A stretch of 38,325 nucleotides of DNA from Synergistaceae bacterium (GCA_030523725.1 JAUNHV010000011.1:1-38325), one strand, 5' to 3'; positions 8,479 to 17,753 are shown, counted from the first letter of the stretch. The notes: generated from the sequence alone by a model not told the origin. Program-made: numbers and translations.

Positions 8479-10686
8479 ATGCTGAATAGAAAAGAGATTC
8501 CGTCACAAAGAAAAATTTTTGTTGAACAAGAGAAGAAAAAATCATCATTTTTTTCTTCAATGTTGACGATTTGTTTGCTGATCGGAGCATTCTCTGCCGT
8601 TGTAAGTCTCTTTCTTTTACGCGGGGCAGAAGGACACATTCCAACAATGGCTGAAATCGCATCAACAAAACCTACCCTAGCTTCTCAGATATACGATAGA
8701 AATGGTGAGCTAGTTACGCAACTTTTTAAAGAAAACAGAAATTGGGTAAATCTTGAGGATATTTCTCATTGGATGACCAAAGCGGTTATTGCAGCAGAGG
8801 ATGGCGAGTTTTATCAACATAAAGGTGTCCGTCCCCTTGCCGTCGTAAGAGCTCTTATTGTTGACTTCGTCAGAAGCAAGAGAAAACAAGGTGGTTCAAC
8901 TATCACTCAGCAAGTAGCCAAAAATATGTTCTTAAGCCATGAAAAATCTATCACAAGAAAAGTTAAAGAATTAATAATTGCGGCACGACTCGAAAAAACC
9001 TACACAAAAAATCAAATTTTGGAAATGTATCTTAACACAATTTACCTTGGTCATGGTGCTTATGGGATCGATGTAGCTTCAAGACAATATTTTGGCAAGG
9101 CTCCAGCAGATCTTGATATACTCGAAGCAGCAACCATAGCGGGATTAATTGCAGCTCCGGAACGATTTTCTCCTTACAAACACCCCCAGGAGTGCCTCAT
9201 CCGCAGTAGATATGTTCTATCTCGTATGAGAGAAATGAACTACATAACAAACGAGGATTACGTCAAATATGCTGGCAGGATACCCCAACTTGCTCCTCGA
9301 AGAAGAGAAAATTCACTTCACATGAACAATGCAGCTTACTTCGTATCACATATACTTTTCAAACATCTTCTACCAAATTTTGGTAGTGACATGATATATA
9401 AAGGTGGTCTAAAAATTTATACGACAATAGACAAAAGACTACAAAAAAAAGCTGAAGAAATTATGCAGCGCCAACAATATCAAGGTGCTCTTATTGCAAT
9501 TGAACCAGCAACCGGTGAAATTATAGCCATGGTTGGTGGAAGAGATTTCAACGAATCAAAATTTAACCGCGTTACACAAGCACTCCGTGAGCCTGGTTCC
9601 GCCTTTAAACCATTTGTATATGCTGCTGCCATTGAAAAGGGCTATAGAGCTATAGACCATTTGATTGATGCGCCAATAACATTTAAAAATGGTTGGTCAC
9701 CTAAAAACTACGAAAAGAATAAGTTCATGGGAGAAATTACCATGACAACTGCTGTAGCTAAATCTCTTAACACCACTGCTGTAAGGATGGCACAAATCAC
9801 AGGATTAAATAACATCATAGATATTTGTAGACAACTAGGGATAACAACTGATTACTTGCCAAGAGATTTATCTTTAGCACTGGGTAGTGCCTCTGTCACT
9901 CCACTGGAGATGGCGGTTGCATACTCTGTATTTGCAGCGAACGGAGTGCGTGCCGAACCCTATGCGATAAAAGAGATAAAAAACAATAAGAATCAAACTA
10001 TAGAAAAAACTGGTCAATCACTACAAAGTGTAATTTCAGCTTCGACTGCCATGCAGATCCGTTCGATTCTAAAACAAGTAATAAACCGTGGTACTGGATC
10101 AAGGGCAAGCATTTCAGGTCATGAAACTTTTGGCAAAACAGGAACTACCAACGGAAATTCTGATGCATGGTTTATCGGAGGTATTCCTGGACTTGTGGTC
10201 TGCGTATATTTTGGAAACGATAATCATAAGAGCCTTGGCGCAGGCAAAACTGGTTCAAATGTCGCATTACCAGTTTGGAAGGAATTTGTACAATATGCTG
10301 TTTCTATCAATAAATACGACGCAAATTTCCCCTTCGCTAGTTCAGCAGCAGTGGCCCAGGCTAAGGTGTGCCAAGTAACAGGTTTTTTAGCCGGACAAAA
10401 CTGTAGATCTGAAAGCATTCTTTTACCAATGAATGCAATTCCAACAAGCACTTGTCCGCTACATGGTGGTAACAAGGCAGAAGCGATATCTGACAAAAAT
10501 GCTCCACGTCTTTTGCTATCTTCAAAAGACAAACACCATGTACCGCGTGACTCGTCTTTATATGAAACAAACCATGTTAAAGATGTCAAGACAATATCTG
10601 ATGATGTTCCAACTGAACAAGAGACAAATCACGCTCCGGAGGAACTTGATTATTATGACATGGAACAATCTAGACAAGATTATTAA
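8479..10686 (+). CDS. Class A penicillin-binding protein, PBP1A type
   Basis: This is a bifunctional peptidoglycan synthase of 735 residues. It has a short cytoplasmic N-terminus, one membrane segment (about 30-50), a GT51 transglycosylase domain with EDGEFYQHKGV and GGSTITQQVAKN, and a transpeptidase domain with the active-site motif SAFK (in GSAFKPF), SLN, and KTGTTNGNSDAWF. The C-terminal 70 residues are polar and poorly conserved. ATG 8467 is in frame but touches the GAGGAG motif, leaving no spacing, so ATG 8479 is preferred although its 12-nt spacing is long. The gene stands alone with its own promoter and ends at a hairpin shared with hisC. Confidence 0.95.
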   Translation: MLNRKEIPSQRKIFVEQEKKKSSFFSSMLTICLLIGAFSAVVSLFLLRGAEGHIPTMAEIASTKPTLASQIYDRNGELVTQLFKENRNWVNLEDISHWMTKAVIAAEDGEFYQHKGVRPLAVVRALIVDFVRSKRKQGGSTITQQVAKNMFLSHEKSITRKVKELIIAARLEKTYTKNQILEMYLNTIYLGHGAYGIDVASRQYFGKAPADLDILEAATIAGLIAAPERFSPYKHPQECLIRSRYVLSRMREMNYITNEDYVKYAGRIPQLAPRRRENSLHMNNAAYFVSHILFKHLLPNFGSDMIYKGGLKIYTTIDKRLQKKAEEIMQRQQYQGALIAIEPATGEIIAMVGGRDFNESKFNRVTQALREPGSAFKPFVYAAAIEKGYRAIDHLIDAPITFKNGWSPKNYEKNKFMGEITMTTAVAKSLNTTAVRMAQITGLNNIIDICRQLGITTDYLPRDLSLALGSASVTPLEMAVAYSVFAANGVRAEPYAIKEIKNNKNQTIEKTGQSLQSVISASTAMQIRSILKQVINRGTGSRASISGHETFGKTGTTNGNSDAWFIGGIPGLVVCVYFGNDNHKSLGAGKTGSNVALPVWKEFVQYAVSINKYDANFPFASSAAVAQAKVCQVTGFLAGQNCRSESILLPMNAIPTSTCPLHGGNKAEAISDKNAPRLLLSSKDKHHVPRDSSLYETNHVKDVKTISDDVPTEQETNHAPEELDYYDMEQSRQDY

Positions 10687-10812
10687 CATGTGGAATTGCT
10701 AGCTATCAATATAATGCTGATAACGATGCCGATATTTCATAAAAATTCCAATTCTGAAACAGATGCTAGAGGAAAAAACTTCAGAAAATGCTAAAATACT
10801 GTGTATTACAAT

Positions 10813-10840
10813 AAAAAGGATGTCTTACAACATCCTTTTT
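10813..10840. terminator. Bidirectional terminator between the PBP gene and hisC
   Basis: A perfect 11-bp stem (AAAAAGGATGT / ACATCCTTTTT) has a 6-nt loop. A- and T-runs on both sides let it serve both converging genes. It touches the hisC stop codon. The rest of the gap, 10687-10812, holds nothing I recognise. Confidence 0.8.
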
Positions 10841-11901
10841 TATGCATTTTGTATTGCAGATACTATTTTTACCATTTCGTTCTCTGTACCTATCGTAACT
10901 CTAATTGTTTCCCTTTCGTGGAATTTCCAAAATCTAACTGCTATACTATAGCTTTCAAAAATCTTCCGTAATTTTTCATTCTCTTCAGGGGTTGGTAGAA
11001 TATACACAAAATTAGTGCAAGAGGGTATAAAACGTATTGCTTTCTCCTCAAGAGTTTTTTCTAGCATCTTTCTTCCAGTTTTTACCCTGGATTTAACAAT
11101 TTGTATCATGTTTTTCATTGAAAAAGAAGCCTTGGCAGCTGCTTCAGCCACTTCTGAAACACAATAGGTTTCGCGAACAAGAGAAATTATCTTCGCTAAA
11201 TCCTTGTGCATTGCAGAGTAGCCAATACGCAAACCAGCCAAGGCACAAATCTTTGAGCATGTGCGACAAATAATAAGGTTGTCAAATTTCTCTAACAATT
11301 TATAACTGGCATCTTGTTTCACATCAGAAAACTCAATGTAAGCTTCATCCAATATGAATAAAATATTCTTTGGAAGTTTTTTTAGGAAATTTTTTATTTC
11401 CACAAGAGGAACAGCAAGACCGGTTGGATTGTTTGGATTACAATAAAAAATTGCCTTAGTGTTTGGCTTTATATTGGAATAATAATCATCAAGATTTTGC
11501 GAAAAATCTTCCCTAACTGGCACAACAGTAACAGAACTTCCAGCAATTTTTGCATTAAGTGCATAGACACTAAAGGTACAATCACTTACTAAGATATCAT
11601 CATTTGGTGACAAGAAAGCACGGCAAAACATTGTAAAGAACCCGTCCAAACCATTCGAAATGATAAAGTTTTCAGCTGAAAGCCCAAAGCGAGCTGCTAA
11701 TAACTCACGAAGCTGGGTGTTTGTGCTATCAGGATATCGCTTTGCGTTTGCAGCAGCACGACAAATTTCTTCATAAACTTCACTTGGAGCACCCCAATTA
11801 TTTTCATTCGCGTTGATGATAATTTCTGCTTCCCTTTTTGCAGGAATATAGGCTTCAAGATCTTTTATTTCTTTCCTTGCTATATTAAAAAATTTATTCA
11901 T
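10840..11901 (-). CDS. hisC: Histidinol-phosphate aminotransferase-like, PLP-dependent
   Basis: The protein has 353 residues and is a fold-type I class II aminotransferase. Family marks are NANENNWGAPSE near the start (the HisC substrate-loop region), SNGLDGFF, YCNPNNPTGLAVP with the Asn that contacts PLP, ILDEAYIEF, and the Schiff-base lysine in RTCSKICALAGLRIGY. It would make L-histidinol phosphate from imidazole acetol phosphate. Related enzymes act on aromatic amino acids or threonine phosphate (CobD), so the substrate is not certain, and no other his gene is in the window. The ATG has a good GGAGG site and its own promoter, so it is probably monocistronic. Confidence 0.85.
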   Translation of the reverse strand: MNKFFNIARKEIKDLEAYIPAKREAEIIINANENNWGAPSEVYEEICRAAANAKRYPDSTNTQLRELLAARFGLSAENFIISNGLDGFFTMFCRAFLSPNDDILVSDCTFSVYALNAKIAGSSVTVVPVREDFSQNLDDYYSNIKPNTKAIFYCNPNNPTGLAVPLVEIKNFLKKLPKNILFILDEAYIEFSDVKQDASYKLLEKFDNLIICRTCSKICALAGLRIGYSAMHKDLAKIISLVRETYCVSEVAEAAAKASFSMKNMIQIVKSRVKTGRKMLEKTLEEKAIRFIPSCTNFVYILPTPEENEKLRKIFESYSIAVRFWKFHERETIRVTIGTENEMVKIVSAIQNA

Positions 11902-11927
11902 AAAAAGCCATCCTCCATATCTAGGTT

Positions 11928-11936
11928 ATTTTATCA
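11928..11936 (-). promoter_or_regulatory. Extended -10 promoter of hisC
   Basis: The minus strand reads TGATAAAAT about 27 bp before the hisC start. There is no clear -35 box. The spacing from the start is compatible with a short leader. Confidence 0.4.
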
Positions 11937-11968
11937 TAAAATTTATATAAGTAGTTACATAATTATGT

Positions 11969-11996
11969 ATGCCGTTATTACCATGCCGTTATTACA
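11969..11996. repeat. Two tandem 14-bp units in the hisC-cmk gap
   Basis: ATGCCGTTATTACC is followed directly by ATGCCGTTATTACA. The two units differ only in the last base. They lie just upstream of the cmk promoter. They may be a chance slippage duplication or a pair of binding sites. Confidence 0.6.
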
Positions 11997-12007
11997 ATGG
12001 AATTGCT

Positions 12008-12035
12008 TTGTAAAAAATTACTTTTGGTGTATAAT
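12008..12035 (+). promoter_or_regulatory. Predicted promoter of the cmk gene cluster
   Basis: TTGTAA (12008-12013), a 16-bp spacer and a consensus TATAAT (12030-12035) lie 40 bp upstream of cmk. This is likely the main promoter of the long plus-strand cluster that follows. Confidence 0.6.
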
Positions 12036-12075
12036 GCCTAGGTTAGTATTATCATTGCTTGCTCGGAGAGTTAGT

Positions 12076-12744
12076 ATGCAAAAGAAAAAAAATATAATTA
12101 TTACGATAGATGGACCTGCAGGTGCTGGTAAAAGCACGGTAACCCATGATGTGGCACAAAAATTAGGCATTCCATATTTAGATACTGGTGCTATTTATCG
12201 CTCAGTAGCATTTATCTGTCACAAAAACGGTGTTTCACCAAATAATGAACCTGCTTTAGTTAAAACCTTGAAAAATTTCAAAATTACCATTACATCTGAT
12301 AAAATCCTTGCTAACAATATAGATGTTACAAAAGAAATTCGCACACATGAGATGGATCAGCTAGTTTCTCCATACGCCGCAAATGCAACTGTGCGTGCTA
12401 ATTTACTTGACCTACAACGTAGTCAGGCAAAAAACGGTCTTGTAGCAGACGGCAGAGACATGGGAACATGTGTTTTCCCAGATGCTGACCTCAAAATATT
12501 TCTCACGGCAACCGCTGAGACAAGAGCAAAAAGACGTTTCTTGGAAAGACAAGCGAAGGGGCAAAATCCTAATTTTGATGAAATTCTTAAAGATGTAATT
12601 CGTCGTGATGATTATGATATGAATAGGGAGATTGCACCATTAAAGCCAGCACTAGGAGCATGGATTCTTGATTCTAGCGACATGACGCAGGATGAAGTTA
12701 CAGAAAAGATTGTTGCGGTGGCGAAAAAGTTAATGCAGGAATAG
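12076..12744 (+). CDS. cmk: Cytidylate kinase
   Basis: The protein has 222 residues and phosphorylates CMP and dCMP. It shows the P-loop DGPAGAGKSTV, LDTGAIYRSVA, and the family signature DGRDMGTCVFPDA (usually DGRDIGTVVFP). The frame is open further upstream to 11965, but that would cross the promoter. ATG 12076 has CGGAG upstream and gives the family's usual N-terminus. It leads the cluster cmk-yicC-gmk, placing two nucleotide monophosphate kinases and a YicC ribonuclease together. The C-terminus, through residue 222, is complete. Confidence 0.96.
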   Translation: MQKKKNIIITIDGPAGAGKSTVTHDVAQKLGIPYLDTGAIYRSVAFICHKNGVSPNNEPALVKTLKNFKITITSDKILANNIDVTKEIRTHEMDQLVSPYAANATVRANLLDLQRSQAKNGLVADGRDMGTCVFPDADLKIFLTATAETRAKRRFLERQAKGQNPNFDEILKDVIRRDDYDMNREIAPLKPALGAWILDSSDMTQDEVTEKIVAVAKKLMQE

Positions 12745-12757
12745 AGGTAGTTGTTAT

Positions 12758-13642
12758 ATGTACACCAGCATGACAGGATTTTCTAAGGTAATTGAGCAAA
12801 CACCTAGGGGTGTTTTGTCGTTAGAAATTTCTTCCGTTAATCACAGATTTCAGGAAATTAATATTCGTTTACCAAGGGAGCTTTCATCATTTGAGCCATT
12901 TTTAATTGCAGAAATGCGTCGCCGCTTTGTCAGAGGTAAGGTGTTGCTTCGCTTTGAATTGCTTCTGAATGATGAATATAAAATGGCAACCATCAATAGG
13001 GCTCTTTTATCGCTGTATGCAGAAGCTTTTATTGACCTGAATAAGGAATTAAACATAAATAGAGAAATAGAGATTGAACGTTTACTTTCCTTGCCTGGTG
13101 TCATGGAGGTTCAAGGAATGCAGGAAATTGACCAAGAAGAGATCCAAGCCACACTGTTAGCTCTTCTTGACAAGGCTGTAGCTTCATGGAACCAAATGAA
13201 ACAAGTAGAAGGACAACATCTTAAGAAAAAAATCATGGCTGACCTTACCGAGCTCAAGGCAATAATCGCTCAGGTTGCCGAGAAATGGCAGGGAGCTCGT
13301 GATACAAGCTTTTCCACAATGAAGCAGAGAGTGGAATCTACCCTTGAAAAAATGGGAACTAGCCTTGATCCTAACAGGTATTTACAAGAAATTGTAATTT
13401 TGACTGACAAGTGGGATGTTGCAGAAGAATTTACACGTCTTGAAAGTCACTTCAAAAAATTTGAAGCCGTAGAACAGGAAAGTGATAGTGTTGGCAGAAA
13501 ACTTGATTTCATGGTTCAAGAAATTAATAGAGAAATTAACACAATGGGAACTAAAATTCAGGATGCAGAAATCAGAGCTCTTACTGTTGATGCAAAGGCT
13601 GCTCTTGAAAAAATACGTGAACAAATTCAGAATTTAGAGTAA
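12758..13642 (+). CDS. yicC: YicC-family endoribonuclease
   Basis: The protein has 294 residues and matches the family from end to end: MTGFSK at the start, a region rich in basic residues (RRRFVRGKVLLRFEL), and the DUF1732 C-terminal domain with DPNRYLQEIVILTDKWDVAEEFTRLESH and GRKLDFMVQEINREINTMGTK, including the acidic and His residues that bind metal. YicC proteins are metal-dependent RNases reported to act on small RNAs in enterobacteria. The gene starts 13 bp after cmk and ends 5 bp before gmk, its usual neighbour. Confidence 0.95.
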   Translation: MYTSMTGFSKVIEQTPRGVLSLEISSVNHRFQEINIRLPRELSSFEPFLIAEMRRRFVRGKVLLRFELLLNDEYKMATINRALLSLYAEAFIDLNKELNINREIEIERLLSLPGVMEVQGMQEIDQEEIQATLLALLDKAVASWNQMKQVEGQHLKKKIMADLTELKAIIAQVAEKWQGARDTSFSTMKQRVESTLEKMGTSLDPNRYLQEIVILTDKWDVAEEFTRLESHFKKFEAVEQESDSVGRKLDFMVQEINREINTMGTKIQDAEIRALTVDAKAALEKIREQIQNLE

Positions 13643-13647
13643 CCATT

Positions 13648-14217
13648 ATGAAAAAACGAGGCAATTTATTGGTAGTTTCTGGTCCGGCAGGTGTAGGGAA
13701 GGGGACGGTTTTACGTTCTGCCTTTGAAAAACTAGATGGAATGTGTTACTCTATTTCTTGTACAACAAGAGAACCTAGACCAAACTTGGATATAGATGGT
13801 ATAACCTATTATTTTCTTACCAAAGAAGATTTCGCAACAAGAATTTCACAAAATTGTTTTTTGGAATATGCGGTAGTCCATGGAAATTTTTATGGCACAC
13901 CACGTGATAAGGTTTTGCATGATTTAAATAACGGTCTTGACGTAGTTTTGGAAATAGATGTGCAGGGGGCTCTTATGGTAAAACAAAAGATGCCTGATGC
14001 AAAACTAATATTCTTTGCTCCGCCTAGCGAAGAAGAGCTAGAGAGACGTCTTCGTAGCAGGGGAACAGAGGATGAATCAACTATCAAGCTTAGGTTAAAA
14101 AATGCTCGTTGGGAAATGAATCAAATCGACAAGTATGATTACAAAGTCGTGAATGACAGTGTGACAAACGCAACAGAAAAATTTATTGATATTGTAAAAA
14201 ATATTAGGAGGTCTTAA
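13648..14217 (+). CDS. gmk: Guanylate kinase
   Basis: The protein has 189 residues. It converts GMP to GDP with ATP. The P-loop is SGPAGVGKGTV (with Gly-Lys-Gly-Thr in place of the common GKST), followed by the GMP-binding segment SCTTREPRP and DGITYYFLT, EYAVVHGNFYGTP, and LEIDVQGALMVK. It lacks a clear ribosome binding site and starts 5 bp after yicC, suggesting translational coupling. The order yicC-gmk-rpoZ-coaBC is classical. Confidence 0.97.
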   Translation: MKKRGNLLVVSGPAGVGKGTVLRSAFEKLDGMCYSISCTTREPRPNLDIDGITYYFLTKEDFATRISQNCFLEYAVVHGNFYGTPRDKVLHDLNNGLDVVLEIDVQGALMVKQKMPDAKLIFFAPPSEEELERRLRSRGTEDESTIKLRLKNARWEMNQIDKYDYKVVNDSVTNATEKFIDIVKNIRRS

Positions 14218-14218
14218 T

Positions 14219-14443
14219 ATGTTATATATGGATTTGGAACAAATTTACAAGGAACAGGGAATTTCTGACAAGTATGTATTGTCAATGGTTGTCACAGAAC
14301 GTGCTTTGCAGCTTTCTCAACTCAAAAGCACAATGCAAGATGGAACTGCAAAAGAAAAATTGATTTCACGTGCAGTAGGCGAAGCAGCACACGGTAAATT
14401 GACATACAAGATCACACCGAAAGCTAGTGTTGATGCTCACTAA
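14219..14443 (+). CDS. rpoZ: RNA polymerase omega subunit
   Basis: This 74-residue protein fits RpoZ in size and position, directly after gmk and overlapping coaBC. Conserved features include a central VTERALQL (for the usual xxRAxQL helix) followed by the acidic/basic stretch KEKLISRAVGEAAHGKL. Omega assists assembly of the core enzyme. AGGAGG lies 7 nt before the ATG at 14219; a second in-frame ATG at 14228 is too distant from it. The similarity is clear in the short RAxQL core and weak elsewhere, as is common for omega. Confidence 0.88.
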   Translation: MLYMDLEQIYKEQGISDKYVLSMVVTERALQLSQLKSTMQDGTAKEKLISRAVGEAAHGKLTYKITPKASVDAH

Positions 14444-15629
14444 AAAACATATCCTTCTTGGAATCAGCGGCGGAATAGCCGCCTATAAAATGCCTGACTT
14501 AGTTCATGCTTTGACAAAAGCTGGACACGATGTTAAGGTGATTTTAACAAAATCCGCAGAAAGTTTTGTTAGCCCTCTCGTCCTAGCTACATTAACTAAA
14601 AATAAAGTTTGGAGAGAGGAAGATTTTCTTGCTCCTAGTTACGGTTATCAAATTCCGCACATTTCGTTAGTTGAATGGGCGGATTTGTTTGTTTTGTGTC
14701 CAGCCACAGCAAATACGCTTCACGTAGCAGCTACTGGTGATGCGTCAACTTTATTAGGGTCAACTTTCGTAGCAAACACAAAGCCTGTTTTGATTTTTCC
14801 TGCCATGAATTGCAATATGCTAGCAAAAGAAACCGTGCAAAACGACATAGCAACCTTAAAGCAAAGAGGTGCAACTGTCGTTGATCCTGATGCAGGATTG
14901 TTGGCATGTGGCTATGAAGGAAAGGGAAGACTTCCCGCCAAAAATGTTCTGCTTGATTTCATAAATTATGCTTTAACTGAAAAAGATTTGAGCGGCAAAA
15001 AAATAGTTGTCACGGCAGGTCCCACACATGAATATATTGACCCTGTTCGTTTTATTTCAAATCCAAGCAGTGGCAAGATGGGGTATGCTTTAGCAATGGC
15101 AGCACGTGCAAGAGGGGCAGAAGTTACGTTAATTTCTGGTCATGTTGATATTGTTCCACCAGCGGACATACGTATAATATCAATTACTAGCGCAAAAGAA
15201 ATGCTGGACGCAACTTTGTCCTGTGCTAATGATTATAATGTTATGATAAAGGCTGCTGCTGTTGGGGATTACTCTTGCAAGCAAGTTGCTACGCAGAAGA
15301 TAAAAAGAGAATCCAAGGGTGGTTTTTCACTCCAATTAAAAGAAAACAAAGATATTGCAGCTGAGCTTGGAAAAATAAAAAAGCAAAATCAAATTTTGGT
15401 CGGCTTTGCAGCAGAAACAAACGATGTAATGCAAAATGCTAAGAAAAAACTTGCAAGCAAAAACCTTGATATGATAGTTGCAAATGACGTCACAGCACAA
15501 AATGCAGGATTTGCCACAGATACAAACACAGTCCATATTATTACAAAAAATGCTCCTGCTACCGAAGTAACTGGAACAAAATTAGAAGTTGCTAATACAA
15601 TTTTGGATAACATAAAGGCACTATTCTAA
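14433..15629 (+). CDS. coaBC: Bifunctional CoaBC: phosphopantothenoylcysteine decarboxylase/synthetase
   Basis: The protein has 398 residues and makes 4'-phosphopantetheine for coenzyme A. The N-terminal FMN-dependent decarboxylase half shows GISGGIAAYKMPDL, HISLVEWADL (with the catalytic His) and PAMNCNML. The C-terminal CTP-dependent synthetase half shows VTAGPTHEYIDPVRFISN, NPSSGKMGYALA and KIKRESKGG. The longer frame from GTG 14427 adds only two residues. ATG 14433 overlaps the last codons of rpoZ by 11 bp, which suggests coupled translation. Both halves are intact. Confidence 0.96.
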   Translation: MLTKKHILLGISGGIAAYKMPDLVHALTKAGHDVKVILTKSAESFVSPLVLATLTKNKVWREEDFLAPSYGYQIPHISLVEWADLFVLCPATANTLHVAATGDASTLLGSTFVANTKPVLIFPAMNCNMLAKETVQNDIATLKQRGATVVDPDAGLLACGYEGKGRLPAKNVLLDFINYALTEKDLSGKKIVVTAGPTHEYIDPVRFISNPSSGKMGYALAMAARARGAEVTLISGHVDIVPPADIRIISITSAKEMLDATLSCANDYNVMIKAAAVGDYSCKQVATQKIKRESKGGFSLQLKENKDIAAELGKIKKQNQILVGFAAETNDVMQNAKKKLASKNLDMIVANDVTAQNAGFATDTNTVHIITKNAPATEVTGTKLEVANTILDNIKALF

Positions 15630-15633
15630 AATA

Positions 15634-17466
15634 ATGTTTTATTACGATGTGGCTTTACCTACACCTTGGTGGACTCTCCTAACATACACTAGCGAAAAAG
15701 AAATTGAAAATTTTTGTCGTGTGGTCGTTCCCCTTGGACGAGCACATGCAACTGGTTTAGTTGTTGCCAAAAGGGACGACAGTAATCCTAATTTTAAATT
15801 AAAAAATATTGAGGAAGTTATAGACCGGACTCCACCACTTGATGAAGTAAATGCTGCCCTTATATCTTGGTTTTCTAACACTTTTTTTGTAAGCTTTGGG
15901 CTGGCTGCTAAGGCATTACTACCCAGCAAATTTTTTTCAAAAAAAGAGATTTTCGAAAAAAACAAAATTTTTCTTGATACAGGCAAAAATTTCAACACAG
16001 ATAAAAAATTCAATGTGATGCCTCTTTATTCCTTGAATAAACAAGAAAGATTTGCAAAATATCAATCCAAATTAGAAGAGCTCTGCAACAAAAGCATAGA
16101 TGAATCTGGCACAGCACTTGTAGCTTTTCCACGATTAGAACAGGCAAAAAAATTTTGGGACCAACTTCCCAGTGAGCTTAAAAAAAATGGAACATATTGG
16201 GCAGCTAATAGAGGTTTTAAGTGCTACAAAGAAACATTAGAGGGAAAATTTCGCTTTATCATCGGCACAATCTCCTGCATAATTGCCCCATTAAAAAATC
16301 TATCTCTTTGCATTGCAGAAGACGAGGCAAACCCTGCATGGTACAGCGACGAAGCACTTTACTACAATGGCAGGACATTATTGTTAGCAAAGGCAAAGAT
16401 TGCAAAGTCAGCTGTTATTTTAGGTGGTGCAATGCCTTCCGCAAATTCTTTTTTGAGCTTGAATAATTCCAGCAACTACGGCGTGAGTAAGGATAACATA
16501 AATTTTATTTCTACAAAAATTGCACAGGCAACAAAAGTTGATGGAGTTCAACTCGGACTTACCATTAGTAAGCCTTTAATTACAGAGACAAGAAGCGAGC
16601 TAAACAAGGGCAATTTTGTTTTTTGGATATTAGATAGAAAAAACTACGCTTCTGAAACAGAATGTCTAGATTGCGGATATGTTCCGACCTGCAAACGTTG
16701 CGGGACAACATTGCGGGTTATAAATGAAAATGTCTTGAGGTGTCCTTCTTGTGGCACAAAAGCCGAACATGAAAAGTTTTGCCCAAATTGTGGTGGTGTG
16801 TTCTTTCAGGCAGAAAAACCTGGGCTTTATGCTCTCTACGACGAGTTAAAAAAACATTTCAAGTCTCGCATTAGAAAATTATTTCTCGTTCAAGAGCCTG
16901 ACTTGATAGATGCAAAAGAAACACCTTTCCCAAAGGCAAACGAGCTAAAGGAAAAATTTCCATACGGTGCACTCATTCTTGGAACAAGAAAAATCTTAGA
17001 TTTAGCCGAAGAGCTTGCTCCGTCCGTTATAGGCTTTATTGATTTAGAAAACTTATACAGACAAAATGACCATAGAAGCAACTTTTTTGCATACTTCACA
17101 ATTTTTAGCTCATACTGCGAATCACAGCAACGCCCCAAAATAATAATTCAAACAACGCACCCTTTAATGGGATGGCAAAAAACATTGATTAGTGGTTACA
17201 ATTTTTTTTGGAAAGACGAGTTAAATCACCGGCGTGAATGGGAATTACCACCCTTTGCTTATGTTGTTATTATTCGAGCATCTGAAAATTTAGCAAGCAG
17301 AATAGAGCAAAAATTACAGGAGCATAATTTTGACGCTTATGCGAGTGAAGATGTAGTTTATTGCAAAACACATAAACTAGCAGAATTACGGACACAATTG
17401 GCAGAGTTTTTTAATATAAATAATAAAAACAAAGATTTTCCAAAGATTCAAATTTTTTTGGAATAA
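15634..17466 (+). CDS. priA: PriA-like primosomal protein with degenerate helicase motifs
   Basis: The protein has 610 residues, somewhat shorter than the usual 700-800. The N-terminus matches the PriA DNA-binding domain (VVVPLGRAHATGLVV, then a winged-helix-like segment ending KALLP near residue 95). The zinc module is intact, with eight cysteines in CxxC pairs at about residues 344-390. The C-terminus keeps the PriA pattern IIIQTTHPL, FFWKDELNHRREWELPPFAY. In between, the Walker A motif GxxGSGKT is absent. Walker B DEEH has become EDEANPAW, GSATPS has become GGAMPSANS, and the arginine-finger motif QVAGRAGR is missing. It therefore probably cannot hydrolyse ATP. Actinobacterial PriA homologues are known with the same kind of loss. 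It sits in PriA's usual place after coaBC, and starts 5 bp behind it. The frame is open and uninterrupted, so it is not a pseudogene. Confidence 0.85.
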   Translation: MFYYDVALPTPWWTLLTYTSEKEIENFCRVVVPLGRAHATGLVVAKRDDSNPNFKLKNIEEVIDRTPPLDEVNAALISWFSNTFFVSFGLAAKALLPSKFFSKKEIFEKNKIFLDTGKNFNTDKKFNVMPLYSLNKQERFAKYQSKLEELCNKSIDESGTALVAFPRLEQAKKFWDQLPSELKKNGTYWAANRGFKCYKETLEGKFRFIIGTISCIIAPLKNLSLCIAEDEANPAWYSDEALYYNGRTLLLAKAKIAKSAVILGGAMPSANSFLSLNNSSNYGVSKDNINFISTKIAQATKVDGVQLGLTISKPLITETRSELNKGNFVFWILDRKNYASETECLDCGYVPTCKRCGTTLRVINENVLRCPSCGTKAEHEKFCPNCGGVFFQAEKPGLYALYDELKKHFKSRIRKLFLVQEPDLIDAKETPFPKANELKEKFPYGALILGTRKILDLAEELAPSVIGFIDLENLYRQNDHRSNFFAYFTIFSSYCESQQRPKIIIQTTHPLMGWQKTLISGYNFFWKDELNHRREWELPPFAYVVIIRASENLASRIEQKLQEHNFDAYASEDVVYCKTHKLAELRTQLAEFFNINNKNKDFPKIQIFLE

Positions 17467-17483
17467 CATAAGGAGAAAATCAA

Positions 17484-17753
17484 ATGAAAGCAATCGTTAC
17501 TGTATTAGGTAAAGACAGAGTAGGAATAATAGCCACAGTTTGCACATATTTATCTGACAGGGGTGCAAACGTGGTAGAAATTTCACAAACTGTTGTTGGT
17601 GGATATTTTGATATGTTAATGATAATTGATATAGATAATATTACTTGCAAGATAGGTGAATTAGCCGGTGGGCTCGAAGAAGTTGGAACAGATCTTGGAT
17701 TGATTATTCGCTTCCAAAGAGAAGAAATTTTTGAATCAATGCACAGAATTTAA
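17484..17753 (+). CDS. ACT domain protein (UPF0237)
   Basis: This 89-residue single ACT domain begins [20 protein letters not shown], the ligand-binding loop pattern of UPF0237. The middle [20 protein letters not shown] completes the beta-alpha-beta-beta-alpha-beta fold. ACT domains bind small molecules, mostly amino acids. A good AAGGAG lies before the ATG. Next to it is the DUF711 gene, with which this family is very often paired. The ligand is unknown. Confidence 0.9.
   Translation: MKAIVTVLGKDRVGIIATVCTYLSDRGANVVEISQTVVGGYFDMLMIIDIDNITCKIGELAGGLEEVGTDLGLIIRFQREEIFESMHRI

Noticed and set aside
10224-10589. 121-residue minus-strand frame opposite the PBP gene.
   Set aside because: Shadow of the transpeptidase coding region.
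11969-11996. CRISPR-like repeat.
   Set aside because: Only two directly abutting 14-bp units without spacers.
15634-17466. Reading the PriA-like gene as a frameshifted pseudogene.
   Set aside because: One frame is open over 610 codons, the zinc module and both ends match PriA, and spacing to both neighbours is normal.
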